This document shows positions 1 through 12,106 of a stretch of DNA of 64,000 bases, piece by piece; position 1 is the first letter of the stretch; each line of letters begins with the position of its first letter. Below the pieces are notes generated by a model. It ran no database searches, was not told the origin of the DNA, and saw only the letters and a program-made list of their open reading frames with translations. The stretch is from Selaginella tamariscina (Eukaryota; Streptophyta; Lycopodiopsida; Selaginellales; Selaginellaceae), in assembly GCA_003024785.1 (NCBI GenBank), contig PUQB01000326.1:1-64000 (forward strand), written 5' to 3'. The position numbers and the translations under genes are program-made.

Positions 1-1310
1 AAACTCTGACAGAGGAGATGGAAGTCTTGGCTGATTTGGTGATTGATGGCAAATTACAGATTAACAACAGCAGCCCCACCTCTCAAGGCAATGGAGTTGA
101 AGACGGTTAGGCACTTCAAGGAGTGGTTGGGAATACACTGCCACAAACTGGGTTGGACCTCGGATTCAACATACGAAGAGGTCAGGAAATATTTGCATGT
201 GACAAATGATGATATGCTTGTCCAAATGGGTGAATCAATCGGTTGCACGCCAACGCCAAGAAGGAGAACATTGCGATGACACCTTCACTTATGGCGTCCC
301 TTCAGCAGCGAAGAATCGAGTTGAACCTTATAAAGGAGGATGCTACGAATCACGACCAGCCCTACAGATGTTTGTTGTTGGATTCAAAGACTTTATGGGT
401 ACCATCACTGCTTGTAGGAAACTGTTTTAATTATTCGTGATGAATCGGCGAGTGTCAAAAAATCCTTCGATAGACAGGACATTAGAGGATTTGGTGGAGA
501 AACTTAGCCATGCAAGCATGTACAAAGAAGGTATTTATTATTGAATTCATACTTGCACTCTTGATTGTATCTACGTTTTCAGATATTTATTTCTTGATTC
601 TTGCTCATGTCACCGATACCTTTGCATTCACCTTTGACAAGAGGAATAAACATCGTTGGACAGGATTTTATATGAATGATGCTGATTCGAAGTGCTTGGT
701 TGTTAGGAATGCGCCAAACAATTTCAAACTTCCAAATGACTGGACAGGCATCTGTTTGCACTTCAACGGCCCTGAACCTCCATCCGATACACCATAGCTG
801 AGAGTGACGTATTTGGCAATGTATGTTATCCAAACATTACAAGTCAAGCGGCACGGAGCATCGTCAACTTGATTAGGGGTCCTCACAGTGATGTGTGGGT
901 TTTTGACTACTGCACTAGGGGGTCCGTCTTGAAGGAGTGTTACCTTCAGGATACATGTGTGTTTGCCGTTGAAACGAATAAGACCGTGGTTAAGGACCTG
1001 AACAAGTGGATAAAGAGGTTCTCAACTGACTACCCCACAAACCCATACAGGAGTATTTGAGAAAGTTCCCTCCTGATAAGTGCGATAGTTCTAAAACGAA
1101 TCTGGTTCAATGTTTGAGTCTAAGGACAAACTTCAATCAGATATTAGACTGGAAGTTATCTCGAGGAGTACAGAATATTCACACACTCCATTACCCATGG
1201 AAACATCAACAGAAGATACGGAAGATCTCGAACCATCTCACAAGTGGCCTAGACCTTCTTCACCTCACTCAGAAGGTAATAGCAAAAAAGAATTGTTAAT
1301 GAGTTCTTAG
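1..1310 (+). pseudogene. ParB/methyltransferase-like gene of copy A, 3' part, broken
   Basis: The segment is collinear with 19530-20878 of the 14-kb copy and encodes the middle and C-terminal half of the same protein. Recognisable pieces are the block ending in a conserved IHCHKLGW stretch near 140, the segment HVTDTFAF near 608, and the C-terminal block with WVFDYCTRGSVLKECYL followed by VFAVE near 900-970. In bacterial beta-class DNA methyltransferases a comparable order (hydrophobic strand, Gly/Ser turn, then an acidic residue after the next strand) forms the AdoMet site; here the Gly-rich loop is degenerate. Several single-base indels shift the frame. The 5' half, with the ParB-like domain, is outside the window. 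Confidence 0.6.
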
Positions 1311-1418
1311 AGTGACAAATAATTGTAAATGAATGTAACATAAGGCATTTTTGTATATTTCGTTTATATTTGTACAGAAAATAAATTCTCAGGGATTAAT
1401 GAAGCTTTTAGTTCAAAC

Positions 1419-2728
1419 ATGAGTCACACATTAACAAGGTAAATAATATACCTTGATAATTTTAAGGTCAGCTAATTATCATTTTGCAAATGTAATGAAA
1501 TAGTTGAGAACATAGATTTTCAGCATTGCTATGAGGTAAGAGAGGGGTTTGGCAAAAATTTCTTGTGCCACATGTCAGAATGATAGAGTTCATGCAGGAA
1601 ATGAATAATAATGCAGCTCAAAACATCATTACCATGGGGACCACTTCAGTTTTTTCATCATCATTTCTATTGGCTTCAGTTCTGAAATTAATTTCTTCAG
1701 TGCATGCAATATCTGAATCTTGTAAGGATGATGTACAATTAAATGATAAAGGGATAGCAACGAGATAGTGTTAACAAATAAATGTGAAAGGGAGCAAATA
1801 AGTGATTTGCAAAGTATTCAAGAGGCAATGCTATCCCATGTTACTCATGGCCATATTGTGTTGTTGGATGTCAATGGTGTTCTGCTCCATCGACAAAGGC
1901 CCGAGGATAAGAAAAAAGAAATCAAACAAGGAGATTTCATTCCTTGTCATGGTAAATTTCAATATAATATTATTTTTCGTCCAGGGTTGGATCATCTCTT
2001 TCAAAAGCTTAAGGAGATGGGTGTGCTTGTGGGGATTTGGTCATGCATGCAGATTCACAACTTAACACCGCTATTGAATTTGCTTAAGAAACATTGTAGT
2101 GTTGCAGAAGAGGTGATTCATAAAGATTGAATTTTTGACCAACGAATATATTATAAACCTCTCGAATTTTACAATATAAAAAAAGAAAACAAGCCATACT
2201 TCTTCAAGAATGAAAGAATAATTGGACTCATGGGGAGATCAGTCGCTTAAGGATAATGAAGAACGCACAGATGTTAGTGGTAGACGACTCTCCTTAGAAG
2301 GCTATGCTCAACCAAAACATTGCTTGTATTCATCTAATCACTTTCGACCCATAATTCTGATATCGATATCATGAACGAGCTAGTGAACTACTTGGATACG
2401 TGCCTCAGAAAGAAGAATCTCAAAAACTTTTGTGAGCAGTATCCACTATATCAACATTTCCTAAAACTTTTCTTTCTCGTGATTTTGAATTTTATAAAAT
2501 GAAGAATAGTAACTGAGCGCTTTAATAATATTATTCTTAAGGAACATCAGTTTTTAGATGAGCCTTTATGCAGACCTTTTATCACATCTTATGCAATTGC
2601 ATTCGTGAGAGTGTTAGGTGGTGACAACAACATCAAGATATTGACCAAAATGATTTGATTAATCCGGAGAGTAATGATTTTAAACAAAATGAGAAGATTT
2701 CTCTGTATGATAGGAAGAAAATTTATAA
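1419..2728 (+). pseudogene. FCP1/NIF-type HAD phosphatase of copy A, broken
   Basis: The ATG at 1419 corresponds to the start deduced in the 14-kb copy at 20998. The core is well preserved: HIVLLDVNGVLLHR (HAD motif I, with Asn at the usual second Asp), RPGLDHLFQKLKEMG followed by VGIWSCMQ (motif II region), and LVVDDSPQKAML near 2276 (motif III/IV region). This arrangement is typical of the NLI-interacting-factor/FCP1 phosphatases. Unlike the 14-kb copy, frame is kept through PEDKKKEIKQGDF and through the DDSP motif. A stop replaces Trp after HKD near 2128, the acceptor AG before ATGTAATGAAAT is mutated to AA, and the C-terminal third has further indels. Confidence 0.65.
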
Positions 2729-3016
2729 AAAATTAACATGTTGATAAGAAAATGATTTCATTTGTATTTATGTTTGATACTATTTCTTAATTATTGTAAA
2801 TTATTTTTAAAATAATATGAATATTCTAAATATTTTAGGAATATTCCTTACTAAGTAAGGTTATTGAAGGATTAATTTATTAATTAATTAATATTTAAGG
2901 CTTAATTACATATTAATTAAATAATTAATTAATAATTTAAAACTTAAGTATTAATTAGTAATTTATTTTATATTCCTATTTTCACGTATCATGCCCACTT
3001 TAGTTACAACATGCAT

Positions 3017-3703
3017 AATAGGACAATCACCATTCTTCGCAATTACTTGTCAGCATCCCCATTGGTCCTTACATGCTCGTATTGATGTCTCTATCAATCC
3101 ATCAGGTAGAGATCATCTCAATCATTTATATTATATTCAAGAGGAGCTAGATCATCACCTCCACCATGCCCAAGCTTCCCAAAAGGTAATTGCTAATCAA
3201 CATCGATGTGCAACCCTACTTTTTAAATCAATGACCATGTTTGGCTTTTTTGACACAATCTCAAGACCACTAGGCCATGTGACAAGCTGGATTACCAACG
3301 ACTTAGACCATATCCATTGTTGGTAAGATCAATGATATCACCTTCCACCTTTAACTACCCACTTTCATGAAGGTCCATTGGTCTTCCATGTCTCTATGTT
3401 AGAACCTTACATGGCAAATACCAGCCGCACAATCCCACCACCACCACCAGTAATGGAGCTTAATGGTACACCAGAATACAAGGTTGCTACTATCCTAGAT
3501 TCAAAGCTTCTTCGTGGTAACCACTGGTAAGTTACACTACCTCATCACTAGGTTGGTTACTTTTCAAGTGATCATACTTGGGAATTAATTGAGATCCTTG
3601 CTCATGCTTAGGAGGCCATTTGCCACTGTCACTATCAATACTTGAACAAGCCAAGTCAAAACCATGGTGCAACTCATGAAATTCGTCGTTAAGAGGGGGA
3701 TGG
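3017..3703 (+). pseudogene. Ty3/gypsy integrase C-terminus and chromodomain (second chromovirus)
   Basis: Plus-strand frames give GQSPFFA then QHPHWSL, INPSGRDHLNHL, IQEELDHHL and KVIANQHR, the usual C-terminal part of a chromovirus integrase. A frame change follows, then LKTTRP..KLDYQRLRPYP, a block of prolines, and [26 protein letters not shown], which is a chromodomain. The reading frame is interrupted by several stops, so the gene is dead. It lies directly downstream of the right end of copy A, which inserted into this integrase. The coding relic runs into a polypurine tract (AAGAGGGGGATGG) at about 3691-3703 and then an LTR. Confidence 0.8.
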
Positions 3704-4142
3704 TGTCATGAACCATCATAATATATTGATGACGATACTAGAATATGCCTTGGGATTTGATACCAAAATATTTCTTGAGGTATTTCAAGATATTCTAGAA
3801 CAACAAACTTACATAACAAGTGTTACGCAAACATTATCAATATTCTAGATCTCACCACACATGCACTCTATCAAATCGTGTCATGCATGCATTTTAGCAT
3901 ACGTCTTGAACTCATTTATTTTATATTCAAAGGCGTGGCTCAAACTCCTCAAAGCAATATACAAAGAAACTCAAGACAAGAATCAAAACATTATGAACAA
4001 GTTGCAAGTGTTCTTTTGTTTAGTGAATTATTCTTTTGTTACTGTTTTTACTCTTTTGTTCATAAATAAGTAAACCATTGAATCAGAAGTATTTTTTCAA
4101 CATATTTTATATGGTGCACATTCTATCAACTATTCATTGACA
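3704..4142 (+). repeat. 3' LTR of the second gypsy element
   Basis: The segment starts TGTCATGAACC immediately after a polypurine tract and ends ATTGACA, so it has the TG...CA ends expected of an LTR. No second LTR copy is in the window, because the 5' part of the element lies beyond the left edge, so the right boundary is a reading of the ends only. No gene is seen inside. Confidence 0.6.
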
Positions 4143-6744
4143 AATTTAATAATAAATATTATTTATTCACTTTAATAATAGCTATACATCATAATCTACT
4201 ACACATTCTCACATAAGAATCTGCCATTGCAGTTGAAAATTTATTATTTTAATTAAAAAACCACAACTCTTATTAGTTTAATTTAAAAGGGAACTTCTGT
4301 TGTGACTATGAAAGAGATTAAATTATCCATATGTAAGTGTATTAATAAGTACCTTATGTTCCAATATGAAATCAATTGTACATTCACTTAAATTACATCA
4401 TGTAAAAGTTGAATTTCCACTTTGCATAGGCATTTTAAGCCTCTCTTCTATATAATAATAATAATAATAATAATCAATTTATGTATTATGATGTCTAAAT
4501 ATATTAAAAATTAAGAAAATCAAAATTAGAATATTACCAACAAGGACAACAGAATTGTGTTTACAATGTTTGCATGGTAGTTGTTATGTTGTTAACATTA
4601 TGAGTATTTACCTATAAATGAAAAATAATAATAATTAGCTAAATCACATATGTAGTTACTTACACATAAATTTTACATAATAATATTATGTTTGCACACA
4701 CACATTTACCAAAATACTATTTTGAAATGAAACATCATTTTGCATTTGAGTTGGTTTAAGAACTTCATTACTTATAAGATTCATATGTACACTAATGTTA
4801 CTACATTTTTGTGCATTGCAAGCATCTTTAAACATCGTGTTCCCTCTAGAACTTAATATATTAGATATAGCACACATCTTCATTTTTCAAAATGATTTAT
4901 AAATAAAATTATATATATATACATTTTTGTGTGTGTGTGTGTTTACTTATACATATATGTCTGTATATATCGAATTCCAAAGTAAAAAACATACCATATT
5001 TATTAAATTCTCAAGACTAATTCCCTAAAAACCTCATTAGTTGCAAGAACTAGACTTGAATCTAAAACTTCACAAACCTTAATCGAAAGTGCTATTATGA
5101 ATAAAAACTTATTCTAAACCTATGCATGAACCTAGGACCTCACGGTCCTAAAACACTATTCTAAATCCCTAAAACCTCAATTCTTATCCTTAAACCTTAA
5201 ACCAGCTTAATAAAGGGACAAATACTTATTTAAACCCTCATTCCATTTGACTATCTTATATCCAACATTTATGCCTTGTTACTTTTGTAGTTACCTCATA
5301 AGACACACTAATTACACCAAGATATATTGCACATGCATGTCGAATATCTTTATTTGTAAGATTCTTCAAACTAGTACGAACTTTTAACAATTTTTGACAC
5401 ATGACCAATAGCCTTCAACCTAGCATGATTTCATTTAAAGTACCACACATGAGATATAAATTCATTAATTGCAACATAAAGAAGTTATCGATCCTCAAGA
5501 ATTTCATTATCCACAATTGGTGATTTGTGCAAAATAATAATCCATAAACATATCATACACAATTGTAAAGTCTAATTGATAAATCTCTACATGCTTGTGT
5601 ACATTGTCTAAATTTTGTCATGTTGGCTTATGGTTTTTTTGTGATTCCTTGTTTAAATTTGAAAAAAAATTAAACTTATAATATACAAATATATGTAATA
5701 AAACTTAAACAATATATAATATATATACACACACAAATATAAATATACACATACACACACAAACTTACAGTAGCTTCTTTCTTTAGTAAAACAAAAACTT
5801 TCATACTCTATATCATGAATTTCTATTTATGTTCTCACCAAAACACAAACATCATATAACATCACTCAAAAGAAATTTCATGTTATTAAATAACCAAGTA
5901 CATTATTTCACAAAGTTCTTTATTTTATTAATTCTTGGCTTTTGTTTGGATTGTCGAATAACAAGTTTGCAGCAACCCTATAAATATTACTTAGTCCCTC
6001 AAAACGTGGATCTTTAAAATTATCAAAATCAACTTCTGAGATGTCAATTTTTTTAATTCTCTTAAATTGCTCTATCTTTAACATTCATCCAAAGTAAGAA
6101 ATAAATTCTTTAAACTCCAAGATGCAATTCTTTTTCATCACTTACTTATAAAATAATACTAAGTGTTCAGGAATGAAATGCAAAATTAAATTAAAAAGTA
6201 TAAATTTTTAAAAAAGTTAAAAAGGTAAAATAAAATAATAATGATTAAAAATACTTAAAGTAATAGCGTTGTAATGAGAAAATGTAAAATGAGAAAACAA
6301 AAGAAAAAATTAACACATGAGAATTTTCATATTTCACTTCATCTTCTTTGAAAAACAAATATATATATATATATAAAAACTAAAAATTATATTCAACATA
6401 ATTAAATTTACTTATTTCCTATATTGACTTATATTAATACTAAAATTTAATAAATACTCACCATCCTCTTTAAACAATTCTTCGAGCCCAAGAGAAAAAA
6501 GAAGGAATTTCATTTTGTAAAGCTATAAAACACAAATTTTGGTTAGCATGATTTTTGTTAAAAATAATATTAATATACTATATTATAATAAAAGTGACAC
6601 ATCTTAAGCTTGATAATTATTTTTTTAATATACAATAGCCCCGTGTTGCATAAACTCCTAGCTATGAAAATAAACTCGCTCACGAGTTTTCTAGTTGCCC
6701 GGCCTAATTCGTAGCACCCTACTCATAACCCTGTTTGAAACCAC
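4143..6744. other. AT-rich stretch without recognisable genes
   Basis: The stretch is strongly AT-rich, with short (ATA)n at 4451-4474, (GT)n near 4930-4941 and (TA)n near 6358-6376. The open frames are short and have no recognisable motif. Between about 4980 and 5220 there are CCCTAAA/CCTTAAACC-like phrases without regular periodicity. Nothing here can be supported as a gene. Confidence 0.6.
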
Positions 6745-7110
6745 CATGCTCAAAACCCTAAATTTTTTACATTTCTTAAATGTGAAAATATTTCATATAA
6801 TGAAAATATTTTTACATAAGTCACTTAAAAAATGGTCTAGATATTATTGTTACTTTACTAGGCATTGTGTGAATACCTCACACTTACTAGTCAAATACTT
6901 AAGTTTGTTAAGTAAGTGAATTCTTAAATAAAAAGTTGGTGTGAATGAGTTTTAAGGGCCATTCACACCCCCCTTACCTTTAACTTCTTAGGTGATAAGT
7001 TTTCACATCAACCCTTATTTTAACCTTAAATTAGTGAAATGTAACTCTTAACTTTAACTTCAAAATCTAATTAAGGGCAAGTCATTCACATAGAATCTTT
7101 TCTTTAAGTA
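6745..7110. repeat. AT-rich dispersed repeat (MITE-like), copy 1
   Basis: The block starting TGCTCAAAACCCTAAATTT and continuing through a CACTTAAGT-rich stretch to GTGTGAATGAGTTTTA is also present, shortened, at 45476-45690 beside the PTB gene. The two share order as well as sequence, so this is a dispersed family. It has no coding capacity. Terminal inverted repeats were not resolved, so MITE is only a likely class. Confidence 0.5.
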
Positions 7111-7723
7111 ATAAGGGATGTGTATGTTGATAAAAGATATGACATTTTAAGTTTATAACATAGAGAATGTAGAATAGTAACATTTTGCTATTATTTTAAA
7201 CGTCCAATTATACATATAAGTTCAGTGGGAAACAAGGAGCTTAAACTGGGGCAGTTTGTCATCATGGTTGAAGAGTTTGTTTCTGAGTGAGAGTTCAACA
7301 CCAACACCTTCTTGTACAACTTCAACGAATTATCCCTCCCATACAAATTCTTGTATAAGTTCCTTATCAGTTCCATATAGTGAAAATGAAGCTTTAAGTC
7401 TTGTTATGATGATAAGTTTCACATGTGCCCTCACCTTCACGTGAGGGTGAAGGCGAGGGTGAAGGTTACACATGACCTATATATTAATTTAAACTTAATA
7501 AGATTTATCTTTTAAAATAAAATAAATATAAATTAAAATTGTAAGCTTCTTAATTATAAATTCTTTTTCTATATAAAATAAATAAAATTAAAAATCTTAA
7601 CTATTTATATTAATATATTTTAAAAATCTTTATTAAACCTATAATAATAAAACACATGGCAAGAAAAAGTATATTTTTACCCTTACGAGAGAAAGAATTT
7701 AATTAAATCTAGAGACCCTTGTG
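7111..7723. other. AT-rich flank left of the gypsy LTR
   Basis: No gene is seen. A GTGAAGGTGAGGG-type inverted motif lies at about 7430-7466 (CCTCACCTTCAC facing GTGAGGGTGAAGG). The last four bases before the LTR, TGTG at 7720-7723, match the four bases after the opposite LTR at 27527-27530 and could be the target duplication of the gypsy insertion. Confidence 0.4.
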
Positions 7724-8221
7724 TGTCAAGCCACGATCCAGGACAAGGAAGTGAGCAGGATTCCGAGAAAAGGAAGTTTAACTTAGAAGCAGGACAAGGA
7801 GCAGGAACTAAGAACCAGGAACAAGATAAGAACAAGAGGTAAGGAGCAAGACAAGACAAGATTGATCGTAGAAAGACTGTGTTGATAGTAATTGATTGTA
7901 CAACAATTAGGTCAGAGCTTTTTATACTCACAACTCCAAGCTAATCTGGTCATAAGTTTAATCTGGTCATGAGCTAAAAATAGTGACCCTTATCCTCTAG
8001 GCATATCTTGTAGTATATCCTATAGACATATCTTATAGGAATATCTTGTAAGAATATCTTGTAGGCATATCCTGTAGGAATATTCTATAGGTATATCCTA
8101 TAGGAATATCCTGTAGGCATATCCTATAGGTATATCCTATAGGCATATCCTGTAGGTATATCTTATAGGCATATCTTGTAACTCGTATTATGTATCCTGC
8201 ATCCTGTATCGGGTCATGACA
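7724..8221 (-). repeat. 3' LTR of the nested-host gypsy element
   Basis: The LTR runs from TGTCAAGCCACG to GGGTCATGACA on the plus strand. The same ends and the same internal phrase ATTGATTGTACAACAATTAGGTC recur in diverged form at 26608-27526. It is only 498 bp against 919 bp for the other LTR because a purine-rich minisatellite is much shorter here. An array of 12-bp units related to CCTRTAGGCATAT fills about 8000-8180 and creates a spurious open frame on the minus strand. Confidence 0.85.
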
Positions 8222-8451
8222 GCACTTCCTCCTTAAGAACGAGTTCCACAAGTCTTGGGACCTGGTTTAGCAGGATAATGCCGATGGAAAGCAACAACTT
8301 TGGAAGAAGCATGGAGTAAGTTGGATGCAGGTTCTCAAGTGCGATCAGTAGGCAAATAACCTTTCCAATCCACCAAGTATTGAAGTTGGTGGTGATAAAG
8401 ACGAGAATCAAGGATGGCTGCAACTTGTACTTAGGTTCACCGTCAATGACC
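8222..8451 (-). pseudogene. Chromodomain end of the gypsy polyprotein plus polypurine tract
   Basis: On the minus strand the frame MVIDGEPKYKLQPSLILDSR leads, after one frameshift, into LQYLVDWKGYLP and then FHRHYPAKPGP, a typical chromodomain followed by the conserved chromovirus tail. Chromodomains of this class bind histone marks and direct insertion. An AAGGAGGAAGTGC purine tract immediately precedes the LTR and fits the plus-strand primer site. The segment is separated from the rest of its integrase (22605-23010) only by the TIR element. Confidence 0.8.
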
Positions 8452-8455
8452 ATAG

Positions 8456-8482
8456 ATGCAAGTTGTAACTAAAATGGGCATG
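8456..8482 (+). repeat. Left terminal inverted repeat of copy B
   Basis: It begins ATGCAAGTTGTAACTAAA and continues TGGGCATG. The right end at 22578-22604, reverse-complemented, differs at two of 27 positions. Right ends of other copies (2990-3016, 29993-30019, 30167-30193, 38075-38101) carry the same sequence including the outer ATGCAT-like hexamer, which argues that the hexamer belongs to the element rather than to the target. Confidence 0.85.
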
Positions 8483-8963
8483 GCTATAGTCCCATTTCCT
8501 TAATAATTAGCAATTTTAGCTATTTAATTAGCATTTTCTAATATTAAAGGAATATTCTTTAGAATATATGTTTGAAAATAGAATATTCTTTAGAATATTC
8601 TATTTTGTATTCTACCCTTTAATAAATTATAGCATTCATTGAACAAAAATTAATAACATTATAAAAGTAGAAGGTATTAAATTATATAATATATTGCCTA
8701 ATATAACAATTAAGGAAGAGCATAAGAGGTACATTATATAAATATTGATGTTGTTATTAAAATATTAATATTTAAATATAACATTATTAATTAAAAATTT
8801 GTAGTAGTAATAATATATATATAAAATCCTATAATAATATAGTCAATCTTCCATATCATTTTTTAAATTTATATAGTTAAGTATACAATTTGGTACTATT
8901 ATTAAAGAGTTTATAATAATTATGAATATTAAATATATGATATTTTATAATTTTGTAATTGCT
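8483..8963. other. Left subterminal AT-rich region of copy B
   Basis: The region is AT-rich with repeated GAATATTCTTTAGAATA-type inverted motifs near 8547-8605. No coding sequence is seen. It separates the left terminus from the stop codon of the transposase candidate. Confidence 0.5.
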
Positions 8964-11900
8964 TTAAGCTTCAGAAAACATACATTCCCTTGCAGTTTTG
9001 TTAATCGTGACTTTATCAACGCTTCTTGACATCCACCCATATCGAATGGATTTAACATTTATAAAACATGCTGGGTCTTTTTGATTGGGAGACCATGTTT
9101 TCTCTAGGCATCCATTATATCTTTCGCTCTCCTTCTCGTGTCGCCTTTTTTGTGGTTTGAACCATGCAACCTTAACAATACTATTTTTTGTGATTACTTC
9201 AGGTGTGTCGATAATTTGACCCATCCAAATAGGCTGATTATATGACGCATCTGGAGTAATGAGAACCATCATTAGTTTTTGAAGATCCTGGCAACAATCA
9301 AAGTATGCTTTAGGTTTTTGGTTCCTTTGTCCAACAAAGTGTGGGGTTTGCACTTCCACATCACTACTGGCTTCTATGTCGTCTATGCTCAGTGATGTCA
9401 TTTCAATCTCCTCTCGCCACCTTGTTTTAGGCCAGAAAGGGTGTTGCAATTCTGTACTTGTGACAGTAGGCCCTTCCAACTCTCGAACAACAGTCTCCCA
9501 ATAGTCGACCACATGCTTATATAGTTCTGAGTAACCAGTTGCCTTATCAGAATTCTTTGGCATCGATTTTTGAACCCATGCCACATATTTTTTGATGCCA
9601 TCAATAATAACCTCTTGTTCCTTGAGCTGGGCACTCAATGGAATAGGGTCTGGTTGTCCTTCTGGGAGAAGTGGCTTTCCATCCTCTCCACTTTTGAAGA
9701 GCATTAAGCCCTCTTTCGGTAACCACTCCTGCTCTGATGGCCGTAACTTGTACTGCATAATAGGTATACCATCTCGTATGGAGAAAAAGAATTGTAGCGG
9801 CACAAGGTGACCAACTAAAGAATCACTCCCTTCTTTTATATACTCCTTGAGAAATTTTTTGAAGTCTGGCACCTCAGTCACAAGCAAAGCACAACTTTTT
9901 TTGGAGATGCAATTTTCAAAAAGATTCATCATATGCGGTAAGTAAGTGCACTTGTCCTTTTTGTAGAGTTGGAGACCTTGCTGAAGAACGCATCAATATC
10001 TTCATGAGTGTGACCAACCATAAGGAAACTGAGCGTGATTGTTTCAAACACACCTTTGGCAACAAGCATTGACAAGTATGCTAGCACATATCTAGAAAAT
10101 AAAAGTAAGTATGAGCTTGAGAAACCCTTAAGTAAAATGATTTACCTATTTTTGTTCTCGCCTGCACAATTATCCATCTGTAAAAGCAAATGACGAGGAA
10201 GCTTATTTGATGTTGAGGACACATGTACACTATTTGAGCTAGATCCCTCCACTGAACCAGAACTCTCAACAGGGCCATCTGTTTTCTGTGCAGGCTGTTG
10301 ACAATGCCTCTCATATTCCCAAGTAGCCTCAAGTGCAGACGTGTTCATGAGAGCATTATGTAAAGGTTGAAGGTGTTGTTTCTTCACTTTGAGATCACTG
10401 ATAGGACTTGTCTGTGAGTGGGCTTCAAGGTTTCTGAAACACATGGCTAACGACCCAATAGTGAAATTGGAGTCGCTAGACCAATGTGGAAGTGAAAAGT
10501 GTCCATATGACTCACAACCGTGTCCATGTGTTAGCACACCTGTCAATGAAATCGGAAGTTTCATGACATTTCCAAGGCACTTTGGTGTTGCAAAGAGCTT
10601 TGGAATGCTGGTCTTTGAATGATCCATCTTGTCATGGATCAAGCACAGGTACTCTGATGGGCGTGACACAGAAAGCATGCGGTGTGCATAGTACTGAGAC
10701 CGGCAAGTTTGTTGTGCAATCATGTGGGCCTCCATCTTCTTTTGAATGGTAGTGATCTCCACCAAGGTTTTTGCACAAGCCTCTGCAGCCTTCAATGATG
10801 TACAAGTGTCACACTTGGAAAAGCTAGAGTGTTTTGCAATCTCCACATCCTTAAAATGAGTATTCCATATGTTGTTGAAGGTACCAGTGCAGATTGCTTG
10901 GAGCCCCATCAAACTGAGGCACTTGTTCACATGTTCACACAGCTTCAATTGAGTGTAGATTGAAGGCAAAACCTTGAGATTTTCCCTGACCCCTGCATTT
11001 GTGGTTCGGCATTTGTGAGGCATCCTGTCTGCATTTGCTTCCACAAAAGCCTTGAGTATCTCTATGGCTGCCATGATGTGAGAGCGGGTTTTGACCAAGC
11101 GAGTGTTCCCATGAACTGAGGTTCGCGCTCCATCTAGCCACTCATCCCTCCGACGGTAGAACGTGGTCTTTGGGATCCCGTATATACTGTACCAAGCTTT
11201 GAAGCAGATGGCCACCTTATTAAATACCATGGATGTACTCTGATAACCTGTGTCCGAGGCCATTCCATCAATACACCCAGTTAGTGCAGCATATACAAAC
11301 TCATGCCTTTGCTTTTGGGTGAGCATACGAAAGACATGTCTACATTGGGTAATTTCATTCCGGTCTGCCATCTGACAACACTTCTTCTTGCAACAGTCAA
11401 TCGTGGAAATGCTCGTAACACTTTCGGAAGATGTAGGATCCATCTTTACCCTCTTGCTGAAACTTGCAGGGGAAGATCTACAACCCATGAATCGCCTTTT
11501 TCTTACAATAGGACCAATGCAAGGAACCTCTTCAAATATGAGTTGTTCTTCCGGGTTGTTATTATTGAAATCCAACCCAGAATATGTTGAACCATCTTGC
11601 CGTCTTAATTCAGATGTTCGCCACCTCACGAGGGATCCAGGATACAATGTGCCATTAGGTGAAACCTCTGTCACAACTACACCCACGAAGTCGGACCCTA
11701 GTTTCTCTTCTGACACTGCTTCCATTGGATTTATAGCTGTGATGATGCCTCTTCCGACTTCAATCTCACGAAGAAAGAGAATCACCTCATCCATCACAGC
11801 AGGCAAGCCATCATCTGGTAAACTCGTGCTACTATTTGTTTGTGACTCTGCATATTCTGTGTCAGCCTTGACTTCATCCAAATTCCACAATACAGGAGAA

Positions 11901-12094
11901 CCCTCCTCAAATTCCATTCCCAGAACCTCAACATGCTTGTAAATGGTGTTCACCCATACGTACACACAAGATCCTTGGGCAATATTGTGACATGATGCAT
12001 TATTATCTCGAACTTCCACAGTTCCAGTGCCAACTATCTCGTTGTTCCGAAGAAGACATACTTTATCTCCAGTATTAAACATATTGTCCTGCAC
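8964..12094 (-). pseudogene. Transposase candidate, DUF7869-like, with one intron and one frameshift
   Basis: The first large block (10146-12094, about 650 codons) has an N-terminal stretch with VEVRDNNASCHNIAQG, a helix-turn-helix-like YGIPKTTFYRRRDEW near the middle, a paired-cysteine motif FSKCDTCTSLK, then YLCLIHDKMDHSK and LLLQMDNCAGENKNR. A 54-bp GT-AG intron at 10092-10145 joins it to YVLAYLSML..LMVGHTHEDIDAFF. One frameshift near 9980 then leads into CTYLPHMMNLFENC and an open 320-codon tail. This order matches eukaryotic proteins with the DUF7869 domain. Asp in IHDKMD, Asp in QMDNCAGEN and Glu/Asp in HTHEDID could form a DDE/D triad; that is inference. The marked 5' end is a GTG next to TTATGTGCAG, a likely splice acceptor, so an upstream exon or the ATG four codons later is more plausible. 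Confidence 0.65.
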
Positions 12095-12106
12095 ATAAAT
12101 AATTGT

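Larger units (their letters stand above)
1..3016 (+). mobile_element. Copy A of the large TIR DNA element (right part only)
   Basis: This is the right-hand end of the same element that is complete at 8456-22604. It enters from outside the window and carries the 3' part of the ParB/methyltransferase-like gene, then the HAD phosphatase gene, then an AT-rich tail. It ends in the 27-bp terminal inverted repeat at 2990-3016, which contains TTTAGTTACAAC and finishes ATGCAT. The next bases are integrase sequence of a second gypsy element, so this copy is inserted in a retrotransposon as well. The cargo genes here share frameshifts and extra stops. Copy A keeps the reading frame in two places where the 14-kb copy lost a base. 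Confidence 0.85.

Noticed and set aside
8033-8251. Minus-strand frame with YKIYLQDMPIGYTYRI repeats
   Set aside because: It is a translation of a 12-bp tandem array within the LTR.
8456-8461. TGCA as the target duplication with the TIR starting at GTTGTAAC
   Set aside because: The ATGCAT-like hexamer is present at all five right ends, and using ATAG restores the gypsy frame, so the hexamer is better placed in the element.
12095-12095. GTG as start of the transposase candidate
   Set aside because: It is not a usual eukaryotic start, and the adjacent TTATGTGCAG looks like a splice acceptor.
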